Shown: positions 16,636 to 24,720 of the stretch, in pieces
How positions within the stretch are numbered: position 1 is the stretch's first letter
How the letters are laid out: each line of letters begins with the position of its first letter
Source: Chryseosolibacter sp049791675
GTDB taxonomy: Bacteria; Bacteroidota; Bacteroidia; Cytophagales; Cyclobacteriaceae
Assembly (NCBI GenBank): GCA_049791675.1
Contig: JBARAD010000247.1
Coordinates: 27,396 to 91,395, forward strand
Reading direction: 5' to 3'
Length of the DNA: 64,000 nt
The notes under the pieces: model-generated
What the model saw: the letters and a program-made list of their open reading frames with translations, nothing else
What the model was told of the DNA's origin: nothing
Database searches by the model: none
Made by a program: the position numbers and the translations under genes

Positions 16636-16663
16636 AAAACCTATGTAAACCATAGGTTTTTTT
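16635..16663 (+). terminator. Terminator after tRNA-His
   Basis: AAAACCTATG (16636-16645) pairs with CATAGGTTTT (16651-16660) around a 5-nt loop, and the T-run continues to 16663. Confidence 0.85.
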
Positions 16664-17116
16664 GTTGCCGATTTTTGTCATGACGACACCCAGGTTTTAA
16701 ATACTGGTCTGCAGTTTATCTCGATTTGATTCTTCGATTCTGAGAGGGCCGGTCGAATTCAAGGCTTGAGAACACATCTTTGTCAGTCCTTCCCGATCTG
16801 TTCCCGAAATTTTAATTCTTAAATTTTAAATCTTAAATTTTCATTGAAGTCGAAACGCTGGCGTTGCTCAATTGACTGATACGCATAAAATCTTGCCAGA
16901 ATGGGATTGCCGCTGTTGAAGAGGCTTTGAAAAGGCCCGGATTAGTTACGATGTATTCATGGATAATGGCGTCCGGCATGCGTTTCATAATTACCTGGCG
17001 CCGACGCGATAGGATCAGAAATCAACAACGCGGCGTGGTAAGGAGCGTTGATCTGCCCGAAAAAAGTTGAAGTAGCCAGCGTTGTGGTGGCGCAGTTTTT
17101 TCTATAAGTTTAGATT
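16664..17116. other. About 450-bp spacer without a recognisable gene
   Basis: No open frame with coding character was found. A locally repetitive AT-rich run (AAATTTTAATTCTTAAATTTTAAATCTTAAATTTT-like, near 16808-16842) is made of TTAAATTTT units. Otherwise I see nothing; a small RNA cannot be excluded. Confidence 0.4.
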
Positions 17117-17374
17117 ATGATGATAACGTGGGGAGATTTTAACAGGCTTTCACTTTCAAAAAAGATCAGTCTTCTTTACGAGAACGGCACATTTGTAATG
17201 GCCATCAGGTACTATGGCTATAAGGTGAACCTGTATCTGCTCGGCAGTATTTACCTGGAGGTATTTGTGAATCACAAGCAATCGTGCATTGAGAAGATCC
17301 AACAGCTCGACATGAACCATTCACGGATGAAATTCTATTCCGATCAGATAAAGCTCCCGGATTTTATTTACTGA
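17117..17374 (+). CDS. Small protein of unknown function
   Basis: 85 residues, starting at tandem ATGs (17117 and 17120). Composition is ordinary for a globular alpha/beta protein. A predicted helix around LSLSKKISLLYENG is followed by strands (TFVMAIRYYGYKVNLYLLGSIYLEVFV), then a helical end containing SCIEKIQQLDMNH. No membrane segment, signal peptide or metal-binding motif is visible. I do not recognise the family. It stands alone between a spacer and a strong terminator, so it has its own transcript. The coding-like composition and good terminator support that it is real. Confidence 0.7.
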   Translation: MMITWGDFNRLSLSKKISLLYENGTFVMAIRYYGYKVNLYLLGSIYLEVFVNHKQSCIEKIQQLDMNHSRMKFYSDQIKLPDFIY

Positions 17375-17390
17375 ATAACATCTATAAAAT

Positions 17391-17423
17391 AAAAAACCCG
17401 ACAATGTTGCCGGGTTTTTTTCT
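17391..17423. terminator. Bidirectional terminator
   Basis: AAAAAACCCG..CAA (from 17391) pairs with TTG.CGGGTTTTTT (to about 17420), with an A-C mismatch. A and T runs flank both sides. It separates the convergent 85-residue gene and the zinc-ribbon gene at 17444. Confidence 0.75.
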
Positions 17424-17443
17424 TATGGTTTAGGTAGCAGTTC

Positions 17444-18184
17444 CTAAGCTGTTAGTGCAGTCGTTGTTTCTTCAAATTTCTGCGACATTTTCAAAGTAAC
17501 GTTTTTCTTGGCTTTGAAACCGCAGTATCCGCACTGGTAATGCTTCATCAGCTCACCTTCTTCATTGATAGCAGGATGTTTCAGGATCTCTTCTTTAACA
17601 ATCTTGAAGGTCTGATAATTACATTCAGGGCACTGAATAGCGTGCAGGTGACCGGAGTATTTTTCAATTTTTACGTAGCCTGTTTCGAGGTCTTTCCATA
17701 CATCGTAGTCGATAGAGAAGACGTTTTCTTCAGCCTGCATACCTTCATCAAGGTAAGCATCTTCTTCATCTTCGCTCAGCAGCTTCATGGCTTTGCCGGT
17801 TTTCGGGGAGATGCGTGGCCTGTAACGCAAAACCTTCAGCCTCTTTTCGATGTAGAAAGGATAGTAGAATTTTAAAAGATTCTGGACGATCAATGCAACG
17901 ATCATACCCATGGATACGCTGAGGAATCCACGAACAAAAATCCACAATGCGCTTAATTCGGTAACGTTCGAGTTCGCAAAGAAGCAACATCCAATAATAA
18001 GGATAACGGAGGCCACCCAAAGTGTCATTATCTCGCTTCGATTGATAAAGTCGTATTTGACTTTAGCATCATTCATCGTGCTAAGCCTGATGATGTGACC
18101 TATTACAATCAACACGGCGATCGCCCAAGCTCCATAGGCGATATTCTTTGCCATTTCATTCCAAGGTGCGTATTGTTCTCCCAT
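17444..18184 (-). CDS. Membrane protein with C-terminal four-cysteine zinc ribbon, unknown function
   Basis: 246 residues. Three hydrophobic segments lie at about 16-33, 51-69 and 79-105. A soluble part follows, with an acidic stretch (SEDEEDAYLDEG, 137-148) and a zinc-ribbon-like pair: C185-x2-C188 in QCPECNYQTF and C218-x2-C221 in YQCGYCGFKAKK. Such ribbons bind zinc and mediate nucleic acid or protein contact. No enzyme motif is visible. I do not recognise a named family. It is transcribed alone: its promoter has a perfect TAnnTTTG and the gene is followed by a terminator. Confidence 0.8.
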   Translation of the reverse strand: MGEQYAPWNEMAKNIAYGAWAIAVLIVIGHIIRLSTMNDAKVKYDFINRSEIMTLWVASVILIIGCCFFANSNVTELSALWIFVRGFLSVSMGMIVALIVQNLLKFYYPFYIEKRLKVLRYRPRISPKTGKAMKLLSEDEEDAYLDEGMQAEENVFSIDYDVWKDLETGYVKIEKYSGHLHAIQCPECNYQTFKIVKEEILKHPAINEEGELMKHYQCGYCGFKAKKNVTLKMSQKFEETTTALTA

Positions 18185-18218
18185 GGTTATCGGTTAGTTT
18201 TTATTTATTCCACTTTAG

Positions 18219-18226
18219 CAAATATA
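18219..18226 (-). promoter_or_regulatory. -7 element of the zinc-ribbon membrane protein gene
   Basis: Reverse-strand TATATTTG is a full match to TAnnTTTG, 34 bp before the start codon. No clear -33 TTG was seen. Confidence 0.45.
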
Positions 18227-18351
18227 TAAGGCCGTTTTAACTTTACCTACAGTTAGGAGCAGGATTATTCGGTAAATGATATGAATTTTATTCTTCACCC
18301 GCGGCAAATCCAATTCCTCAATGGTAGGGACCGGTTCTATACAGTGTACCT

Positions 18352-19122
18352 TCAAAAGGTAACCGCGCAACGCTTCGCGAAATCAATAATTTTTTTCAGG
18401 CATGGCCCCTCGGCTTCGAACATGCCCATATGGCCCACGTCGGGCAGGATCAGGGCTTCGGCCAGTGGGTTGAGGGTTGCTTGCTCAACAATGGTTCCAG
18501 GGGGAATACCAGGATCTTTTTCGCCCGCCAGAAAAAGGATGGGTCTATGGAAGTCAGCCAATACGTTTGTTCGCTGCTTCCTGTCTCGCATTGCTTTTGT
18601 ATAGCCCACAACGCTTTCCCTGGAAGACTGGACTGCAATGTTTTTCACTTTTGTGATGGAGCTATGCTGCGGGTCTGCGTAGAGTGGGCCGATGAAGTTC
18701 GAGGTAAAGGCCTGTACGTCTTGCTTCGCTATAAATTCCAGAACTTTATCACGTGATTGTTTCTTCTCCCGGGAGTCGGCCAGCGCAGTGGAATGAAAGA
18801 GGCAGATTCCGCCAAGGGCGTTTTTATCCTGTTCTGCCATGGCAAGTGTAACATACCCGCCCAGTGAGTGACCTACGATTACGGGATTCAGGTATTCTCT
18901 TTCCCTGATCCATCCGAGTACCACGCGGGCGACGTCGTCGATGGAGAAACCTTCGGGCAGTCCCGGGCTTTTTCCGAAACCCGGCAGATCAATTGTTACG
19001 ACCTGCAGCGTGTCACTCAGTTTCTCCTCGAAATCATTCCACATCAGCTGATTGAGTGGGAACCCGTGAATCAATATCACAGTCGTTCCACTTCCCTGTT
19101 CCCGGTAATTAATGCTGGCCAT
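18352..19122 (-). CDS. Alpha/beta hydrolase
   Basis: 256 residues with the canonical fold. HGFPLNQLMW (about 19-28) forms the oxyanion-hole segment, VGHSLGGYV (about residues 89-97) holds the nucleophile serine, the acid is probably Asp in AGEKDPGIP near residue 205, and the histidine is in LPDVGHMGMFEAEG near residue 234. No signal peptide, so cytosolic. Resembles BioH/3-oxoadipate enol-lactonase type esterases; the substrate is unknown. Its ATG overlaps the dxs stop by one base (TAATG), so it is translationally coupled to dxs. Confidence 0.9.
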   Translation of the reverse strand: MASINYREQGSGTTVILIHGFPLNQLMWNDFEEKLSDTLQVVTIDLPGFGKSPGLPEGFSIDDVARVVLGWIREREYLNPVIVGHSLGGYVTLAMAEQDKNALGGICLFHSTALADSREKKQSRDKVLEFIAKQDVQAFTSNFIGPLYADPQHSSITKVKNIAVQSSRESVVGYTKAMRDRKQRTNVLADFHRPILFLAGEKDPGIPPGTIVEQATLNPLAEALILPDVGHMGMFEAEGPCLKKIIDFAKRCAVTF

Positions 19123-21047
19123 TATAGTGAGCGCGAAACGGATTCGAGCATTTCCACGACTGACTTTTCGATACCATCAGGATCGAAACCACACTCGCGG
19201 TGTAATTCGATCTGCTCGCCATGCTCTACAATGCGGTCAGGGATACCCAGTCGTTTTACTTCTGCCTGGTAATTGTTGTCGGCCATAAATTCCAGCACAG
19301 CGCTGCCAAATCCACCCTGGACGCAACCATCTTCAATCGTGATGATTTTTTTATACGTCGTGAACACCTCATGCAGGATATCCTCATCAATCGGTTTTAC
19401 AAAACGCATATCGTAGTGACCCACCTCGATATTCTTTTTTGCCAGGCGGTTGCACACCTCCACGGCATAATTTCCGATATGGCCAATGGTGAGCAACACA
19501 ATTTCATCACCCTCCCTTAATTTCCGTCCTTTTCCGATCGGGATCTCCTCCATGGGCGTACGCCAGTTACTCATGACGCCTTTACCGCGGGGATAACGAA
19601 TGGAGAAGGCTTTCTCTTTTCTCGCAAGTTGTGCCGTAAACATCAGATTCCTTAACTCCGCCTCGTTCATCGGGGAGGAAACGATCATATTCGGAAGACA
19701 GCGGAAAAAAGCCAGATCATAAGCGCCGTGATGCGTCGGTCCGTCTGCCCCTGCAAAGCCTGCCCTGTCAAGGAAAAAATTCACGGGCAAATTCTGAATG
19801 CACACGTCGTGGACCACCTGGTCATAGGCGCGTTGCATAAAGGAGCTATAGATATTGCAGAAAGGAATCAGCCCCTGTGTTGCAAGTCCTGCTGAAAAAG
19901 TCACTGCATGCTGTTCTGCAATGCCCACATCAAAGGCCCTTTCCGGCATCTCCCGCATCATGATGTTCATGGAGGAGCCTGACGGCATAGCAGGGGTGAT
20001 GCCAATGATCTTGTCATTGGTCCGGGCAAGTTCAACAAGGGTATGTCCGAAAACGTCCTGGTACTTGGGAGGCTGGGGTGTTTCCTCAACTTTCTGGTAG
20101 ATCTCTCCTGAGATCTTATCAAAGGTGCCGGGCGCGTGCCACGTTGTGGCATTTCCTTTTTCGGCCGGCCCGAATCCCTTGCCTTTAACGGTAACGCAGT
20201 GGAGTATTTTAGGGCCTTTGATATTCTTCAGATCTCCCAGGATCGTCACCAGGTGGTCTACGTCATGACCGTCGACGGGCCCGAAATACCGCAGGTTTAA
20301 AGACTCAAAGAAATTACTCTGGCTAAGCAGTGTAGACTTAATGCCATTTTCCAGTTTGGAAACAATCTCCTGAGCACTCTTTCCAAAATTTGAAAGCTTC
20401 CCAAGAAGCTTCCACACGTCATCTTTGATCTTATTGTATGTGCGGGAGGTCGTGATATCGGTGAGGTAATCCTTTAATGCACCCACGTTGGGGTCAATGG
20501 ACATACAATTGTCGTTGAGGATGATCAGCAGGTTCGTATCCGATACACCTGCGTGGTTCATGGCTTCAAATGCCATCCCTCCGGTCATTGCACCATCGCC
20601 GATCACAGCAATGTGTTGCCGGTCTCCTGCCTCCAGATATCGCGAGGCAGCTGCCATCCCCAGGGCCGCTGAAACAGAGGTCGAGGAATGGCCCACGCCG
20701 AAGGTATCATAGGGGCTTTCAGTCCTTTTTGGGAAACCTGACAGTCCGCCATACAGCCGGTTCGAATGAAACTGATCGCGCCTGCCGGTCAGGATTTTAT
20801 GACCATAAGCCTGATGGCCAACATCCCAAACCAGTTGGTCATAAGGCGTATTAAATACATAATGTAAGGCTACTGTAAGTTCAACAACCCCCAGACTGGC
20901 GCCAAAATGGCCCCCATAGACAGAAACGTTGTCAATGATAAATTGGCGTAATTCCTCGCTTAGCTGCACCAATTGAACCGGATCGAGCTTTTTAAGGTCA
21001 TCAGGCGTGTTAATTTGGGCCAAAAGTTTACCCGGTGTAATGAGCAT
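19122..21047 (-). CDS. dxs: 1-deoxy-D-xylulose-5-phosphate synthase
   Basis: 641 residues from the ATG at 21047 (MLITPGKLLAQINTPDDLKKL). A longer frame to 21122 adds 25 residues unlike the family. Thiamine diphosphate enzyme joining pyruvate and glyceraldehyde 3-phosphate, the first step of the MEP isoprenoid pathway. Visible are the substrate-binding segment VYGGHFGASLGVVELTVAL, the ThDP/Mg motif GDGAMTGGMAFEAMN (about 151-165), the transketolase-like central part with DVGIAEQHAVTFSAGLA and the C-terminal domain. Length fits the family. It leads a two-gene unit with the alpha/beta hydrolase and is divergent from scpA. Confidence 0.97.
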   Translation of the reverse strand: MLITPGKLLAQINTPDDLKKLDPVQLVQLSEELRQFIIDNVSVYGGHFGASLGVVELTVALHYVFNTPYDQLVWDVGHQAYGHKILTGRRDQFHSNRLYGGLSGFPKRTESPYDTFGVGHSSTSVSAALGMAAASRYLEAGDRQHIAVIGDGAMTGGMAFEAMNHAGVSDTNLLIILNDNCMSIDPNVGALKDYLTDITTSRTYNKIKDDVWKLLGKLSNFGKSAQEIVSKLENGIKSTLLSQSNFFESLNLRYFGPVDGHDVDHLVTILGDLKNIKGPKILHCVTVKGKGFGPAEKGNATTWHAPGTFDKISGEIYQKVEETPQPPKYQDVFGHTLVELARTNDKIIGITPAMPSGSSMNIMMREMPERAFDVGIAEQHAVTFSAGLATQGLIPFCNIYSSFMQRAYDQVVHDVCIQNLPVNFFLDRAGFAGADGPTHHGAYDLAFFRCLPNMIVSSPMNEAELRNLMFTAQLARKEKAFSIRYPRGKGVMSNWRTPMEEIPIGKGRKLREGDEIVLLTIGHIGNYAVEVCNRLAKKNIEVGHYDMRFVKPIDEDILHEVFTTYKKIITIEDGCVQGGFGSAVLEFMADNNYQAEVKRLGIPDRIVEHGEQIELHRECGFDPDGIEKSVVEMLESVSRSL

Positions 21048-21181
21048 TCGTTCTGGGTTGTTTTTATTCTTTAACAGCAAATGAGAATAAGTGTTCCGCA
21101 ATTTACCCGGCTGTTCCCGCAAAATTACTTATTTCTCCAATGATAAGGATTTTGGAGGATTATAAATAAATTTGTGCCGTC

Positions 21182-21958
21182 ATGGTAACACAAGAAAACT
21201 TCGAAATCAAGCTGCCCTTATTTGAGGGACCTTTTGATCTCCTCCTGTTCTTCATCGAAAGGGACGAACTTGATATTTACGATATTCCGATCTACAGGAT
21301 CACCGAAGATTTCCTCCAGTATGTGCACCATATGGAGCACCTCAACATCGAGGTTGCCAGTGAATTTATCCTGGTGGCTGCTACGCTCATGCGCATCAAA
21401 TCAAAGATGCTGCTGCCACGTCCACAGCTGGATGAAGCGGGCAATGAAATTGATCCGCGCGAAGAGCTGGTGAAACACCTGCTTGAATACAAGAAATACA
21501 AGTCGGTGGTGGATGTTTTCCATAAGATGGAAGAAGCCGAGCTCATGAAAGAAAAGCGCGGTAACATCATCAAGGAATTGAAATCACTTGCCGAGGTTAC
21601 GAATGTGGAAGCAGAACTTCAGGACGTAACGATATTCAAGCTGATGACGGTCTTTGAAAAAGTCATCAAGCGTTTTGAGGCTGAGAAAAATAAACCTGTT
21701 CACCAGGTAGTTCAATATCCTTATACGATTGAGAACCAGAAAAAATATGTGATTGACGAGATCAGCAGGAAGGAGCGTCTGTCATTTGTGGAGTTGCTGC
21801 AGGCTTTCCCCACGCGTATCGGTTTGATCTTCAATTTCCTCGCGATCCTTGAATTGCTTGCCTATCAGCAGGTCGGCATCCAGGTGGGTGAAGGGTATAA
21901 TAATTTCTGGGTTACCAAGGCAGATGCTGCCGAGGTCAGTTCCGCTCCGGGCGAGTAG
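21182..21958 (+). CDS. scpA: Segregation and condensation protein A (kleisin)
   Basis: 258 residues. ScpA is the kleisin bridging SMC heads with ScpB in bacterial condensin. The N-terminal signature FEIKLPLFEGPFDLLLFFIERDELDIYDIP (in pieces, residues 6-36) with ITEDFLQYV is diagnostic. A helical middle follows (ASEFILVAATLMRIKSKMLLP), then an acidic linker and the C-terminal winged helix (ISRKERLSFVELLQAFPTRIGLIFNFLAILELL, in pieces). scpB and smc are not in the window. Start ATG follows a TAAATTTG (21167-21174) by 7 bp, so the leader may be very short. The stop codon begins a repeat-like spacer. Confidence 0.96.
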   Translation: MVTQENFEIKLPLFEGPFDLLLFFIERDELDIYDIPIYRITEDFLQYVHHMEHLNIEVASEFILVAATLMRIKSKMLLPRPQLDEAGNEIDPREELVKHLLEYKKYKSVVDVFHKMEEAELMKEKRGNIIKELKSLAEVTNVEAELQDVTIFKLMTVFEKVIKRFEAEKNKPVHQVVQYPYTIENQKKYVIDEISRKERLSFVELLQAFPTRIGLIFNFLAILELLAYQQVGIQVGEGYNNFWVTKADAAEVSSAPGE

Positions 21959-22219
21959 TGAGTGGTGAGTAGTGATTGGTGAGTAGTTCGTGCGGCTAAT
22001 TCGCTTTGCTTTTCATCACTTCATGCGCTTTTAGCTGAGGAAGGTAAGTCTTGTGAGACATTAGCGGTTCACGATTGACGTCGCCCACTATGAATAGCAA
22101 ACATACGGCGTGCACCCGGCCACGCACCATTGACAACTGACCGCCACCAGATCTCCGCACCCATCCCGCTATGCAAAGGAGTCGCATTCAACGCACTCGC
22201 CCATTCACAATTGACGATT
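21956..22219. repeat. Intergenic repeat related to the element at 678
   Basis: It occupies the whole spacer between the convergent stops of scpA and the creatininase gene. The left end GTGAGTGGTGA (21958-21968) is identical to 678-688 and is followed by further TGAGTAGT-type units and TTCGTGCGGCT. Inside are two near-copies, CCATTGACAACTGACC (22127-22142) and CCATTCACAATTGACG (22201-22216), also similar to ATTCACAACTCACC at 920-933. No gene is supported within. Confidence 0.4.
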
Positions 22220-22981
22220 TCACGCATACAGGTCATTCCGATCCGCATCCGCGACTTCATTAAAGAACAGCGCTACCTTCTGGGTTACAGCCTTGAAGAA
22301 CTTTGCCCCTTTTTCAGCCGTGGCTTTTCTGGGATCACCCACGCCGGTATCTTTTGTCACCTGTAGCCATTTGCGTTCAGCCCAGGCCCAGCCTTCGCGA
22401 ATGCCTGCCATCCTGAATTTTTTTGCGGCCCCGTCGCCCGCCTCAGACAAAGGTCTCACCAACTGTGGTGTCAGGTGCAGGATAACACTGGTTTCCATCT
22501 CACCGGCATGATCGTCTTTGTTGTCGAAGAAATCTTTCTGGTCAACAGATTGATACCAGTTGCAGGAGCATAAGAACATCTTCGGAAACTGAAGGCCAAG
22601 CTCCCGGATCATGGTCTTGAAGTCATTGCCTCCGTGGCTGTTCAAAATGATCAGTTTATAGATCCCCTGGCGATTCAAGACATCGACAATATCGCGCAGG
22701 ATCGCCAGCTGCGTGCTGGGATTCATATTCATGTCAAGCTTTACATCGAACTGGCCCGTGTTTACACCGAAAGGTATACAGGGAAGGACCGTGATCTTGC
22801 GGCCACTTTCCCACGCAATGCGCGCAGCTTCCGCAGCTACTTCCTGCGCTTCAATGATGTCGGTGCCATAAGGCAAATGATAATTATGCGCTTCGCACGC
22901 ACCCCACGGCAAGACTGCCACTTCATAAGCAGTTTCCTTAACGGTCTTCCAGTGATTTTCAGCTAAAATGTATGGTCTCAT
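22220..22981 (-). CDS. Creatininase family protein
   Basis: 253 residues. Members are metal-dependent amidohydrolases with a creatininase/MftE/FAPy-deformylase fold. Metal-site segments visible: LPWGACEAHNYHLPYGTD (in pieces, about residues 24-41) with Glu, His and Asp ligands, NSHGGND (about 113-119) and DDHAGEMETS (about 150-159) with His and Glu. All the expected ligands appear present, so an active enzyme is likely. Substrate is unknown; creatinine itself is improbable in this context. The gene is isolated: the convergent repeat lies downstream and the lytic transglycosylase gene 24 bp upstream on the same strand, so the three may be co-transcribed. Confidence 0.88.
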   Translation of the reverse strand: MRPYILAENHWKTVKETAYEVAVLPWGACEAHNYHLPYGTDIIEAQEVAAEAARIAWESGRKITVLPCIPFGVNTGQFDVKLDMNMNPSTQLAILRDIVDVLNRQGIYKLIILNSHGGNDFKTMIRELGLQFPKMFLCSCNWYQSVDQKDFFDNKDDHAGEMETSVILHLTPQLVRPLSEAGDGAAKKFRMAGIREGWAWAERKWLQVTKDTGVGDPRKATAEKGAKFFKAVTQKVALFFNEVADADRNDLYA

Positions 22982-23005
22982 GATGTGTATATTTTTTTTT
23001 GAGGA

Positions 23006-23941
23006 TTATTCGGGGATTGCAATTTTGTATTGTTTGCCCTTGCGAATGGTGAGCTTGTCCTCGCGCAACCACGGATTAAGCCTCTTGAGAAGTTTGTAGT
23101 TTGTGTCGTTTTGTTTTGCAAAGATCACCAGGTCCCGTATCGTTTCACCGACTTCGACGTAACGGAGCGGCTCCTCCTGGTATAGGTGCTTCGGGTCAAC
23201 CCTGAAGCCATATTTCAACGGATTCTGAACAATTTCCTTTATGGCGAGAATCCTGAAGACATACCGCGAGGTTTCTTCATTGAGATAGAGATCGTAATAC
23301 GAATTGACCCTTTGATTCTCGATGGCGCGTTCGATCCCGCCCATGCCGCGATTGTAGGAAGCTGCGACCAGCGTCCAGTTTCCAAATTTGCGATGCGCCT
23401 GTTTGAGGTATCGGCACGCTGCCTTTGTTGCCTTTAAGGGATCATACCGCTCGTCAACTTCATCGGTGATCTCCAGGCCGTTTTCTTTTCCGGCATCCTT
23501 TAAGATCTGCCAGTAACCAACAGCATTTTTTGGAGACACATCATTGAGTAAATTGCTTTCAATGAGCGGGAGGTATTTGAAATCTTCCGGCACATCATTG
23601 TCCTTGAGAATCTTCTCGATCTGCGGCAGCCATCGGTTGGCACGCTTGATGAGAAAGATAGTATTGCTGTGAAAGTACGTGTTGATCTGCAGCTCCTTAT
23701 CCAGCCGCTCATACACATCGGAGATGTCAAGGGGCACGGGTTCGCCCGCGAAAGTCAGGTTCCTGGGAACATCGAGTGAGCGTGCCGGGTAAAAACCATC
23801 CTCCACCGGGTACTGCATTTCCGCAACACTTTCATCTGAGATTTTAGTAGGTTGAGAACGGTGCCGTATTTCATTAAAGGATATGTATCCAAAGAGTATC
23901 AGCAATGTGACGAACGAAAGGTAGTCTGAAAAGTTTTTCAT
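23006..23941 (-). CDS. Membrane-anchored lytic transglycosylase (SLT domain, LysM-like end)
   Basis: 311 residues. An N-terminal hydrophobic segment (about 7-22, LSFVTLLILFGYISF) acts as signal or anchor. The transglycosylase domain carries the catalytic Glu in LPLIESNLLNDVSPKNAVGYWQI (in pieces, near residue 130), then ATKAACRYLKQAHRKFGNW and ASYNRGMGG, typical of family 1 SLT/MltD enzymes that cleave peptidoglycan glycan strands with 1,6-anhydro products. The last 50 residues (VEVGETIRDLVIFAKQN to IRKGKQYKIAIP) look like a LysM peptidoglycan-binding motif. It overlaps the LOG gene by one base, so coupled translation is likely. Confidence 0.9.
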   Translation of the reverse strand: MKNFSDYLSFVTLLILFGYISFNEIRHRSQPTKISDESVAEMQYPVEDGFYPARSLDVPRNLTFAGEPVPLDISDVYERLDKELQINTYFHSNTIFLIKRANRWLPQIEKILKDNDVPEDFKYLPLIESNLLNDVSPKNAVGYWQILKDAGKENGLEITDEVDERYDPLKATKAACRYLKQAHRKFGNWTLVAASYNRGMGGIERAIENQRVNSYYDLYLNEETSRYVFRILAIKEIVQNPLKYGFRVDPKHLYQEEPLRYVEVGETIRDLVIFAKQNDTNYKLLKRLNPWLREDKLTIRKGKQYKIAIPE

Positions 23942-24693
23942 TAAAAGTTAGGAGACAAAAGGTATTTTGAATAGAAATCATCAATGGCTTTGACAGCATC
24001 TTCGGGTCTGTCTACGACGATAAACAAATCCATATCTTCAGGATGGATCATTTTTTCCATGATCAGTACTTTCTTGATCCAGTCGACGAGGCCCTTCCAG
24101 TATTTTTTACCCACCATGACAATGGGAAAGCGCCCGATCTTTTTTGTCTGGATCAGTGTGAGCGCTTCGGTGAGTTCATCGAGGGTTCCAAAACCTCCTG
24201 GCATCACGATAAAACCCTGAGAGTATTTAACGAACATCACCTTGCGCACAAAAAAGTAATCGAAGGTAATGAGCTTGTCCTTGTCGATATAAATATTGCC
24301 CTGCTGTTCGAAGGGAAGGAAAATGTTGAGACCAACAGACTTTCCCCCGGCCCTGTGTGCGCCTTTGTTGCCCGCTTCCATAATGCCGGGACCACCTCCG
24401 GTGATGACGCCGTAGCCGTGCTGCACAAGTTGATACGCCATCTCTTCGGCCATTTTGTAATTCTGGTGTGAAGGTTTGGTGCGGGCTGAACCAAAGATGG
24501 TTACACAAGGGCCGATCTTCGCGAGTTTTTCCATACCCTCTACAAACTCTGACATGACCTTGAAGATCATCCAGCTGTTTGCCCCCTTGATCTCAGCCCA
24601 GTCTTTATCTTTAAAAGCCGTGCGGATAAGGTTCTCCTCCTCCAATGCCTTCTGCAGCACGTTATCTTCTTTCTTTTTCTTTTTTGTTTTCAT
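23941..24693 (-). CDS. LOG family protein (TIGR00730)
   Basis: 250 residues from the ATG at 24693 (MKTKKKKKEDNV). The first frame ATG at 24720 lies within 18 bp of the divergent GH130 start and is less likely. Rossmann-like fold with GGGPGIMEAGNKGA (near residue 110) and PGGFGTLDELTEALT (near residue 178), the two hallmarks of LOG phosphoribohydrolases. The latter motif carries the catalytic arginine/glutamate partners and binds the nucleotide. Bacterial homologues release ribose 5-phosphate from AMP or similar nucleotides. The N-terminus is lysine-rich. It precedes the transglycosylase gene with a 1-bp overlap. Confidence 0.9.
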   Translation of the reverse strand: MKTKKKKKEDNVLQKALEEENLIRTAFKDKDWAEIKGANSWMIFKVMSEFVEGMEKLAKIGPCVTIFGSARTKPSHQNYKMAEEMAYQLVQHGYGVITGGGPGIMEAGNKGAHRAGGKSVGLNIFLPFEQQGNIYIDKDKLITFDYFFVRKVMFVKYSQGFIVMPGGFGTLDELTEALTLIQTKKIGRFPIVMVGKKYWKGLVDWIKKVLIMEKMIHPEDMDLFIVVDRPEDAVKAIDDFYSKYLLSPNF

Positions 24694-24720
24694 TGGTACC
24701 TTGTGTGGCGAAATATACAA

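Noticed and set aside
16808..16842. TTAAATTTT-type AT-rich units as a CRISPR or origin
   Set aside because: Only a few irregular units with no spacers, no DnaA boxes and no associated genes.
22130..22366. 78-codon forward frame at the creatininase 3' end
   Set aside because: Overlaps repeat sequence and the antisense of creatininase.
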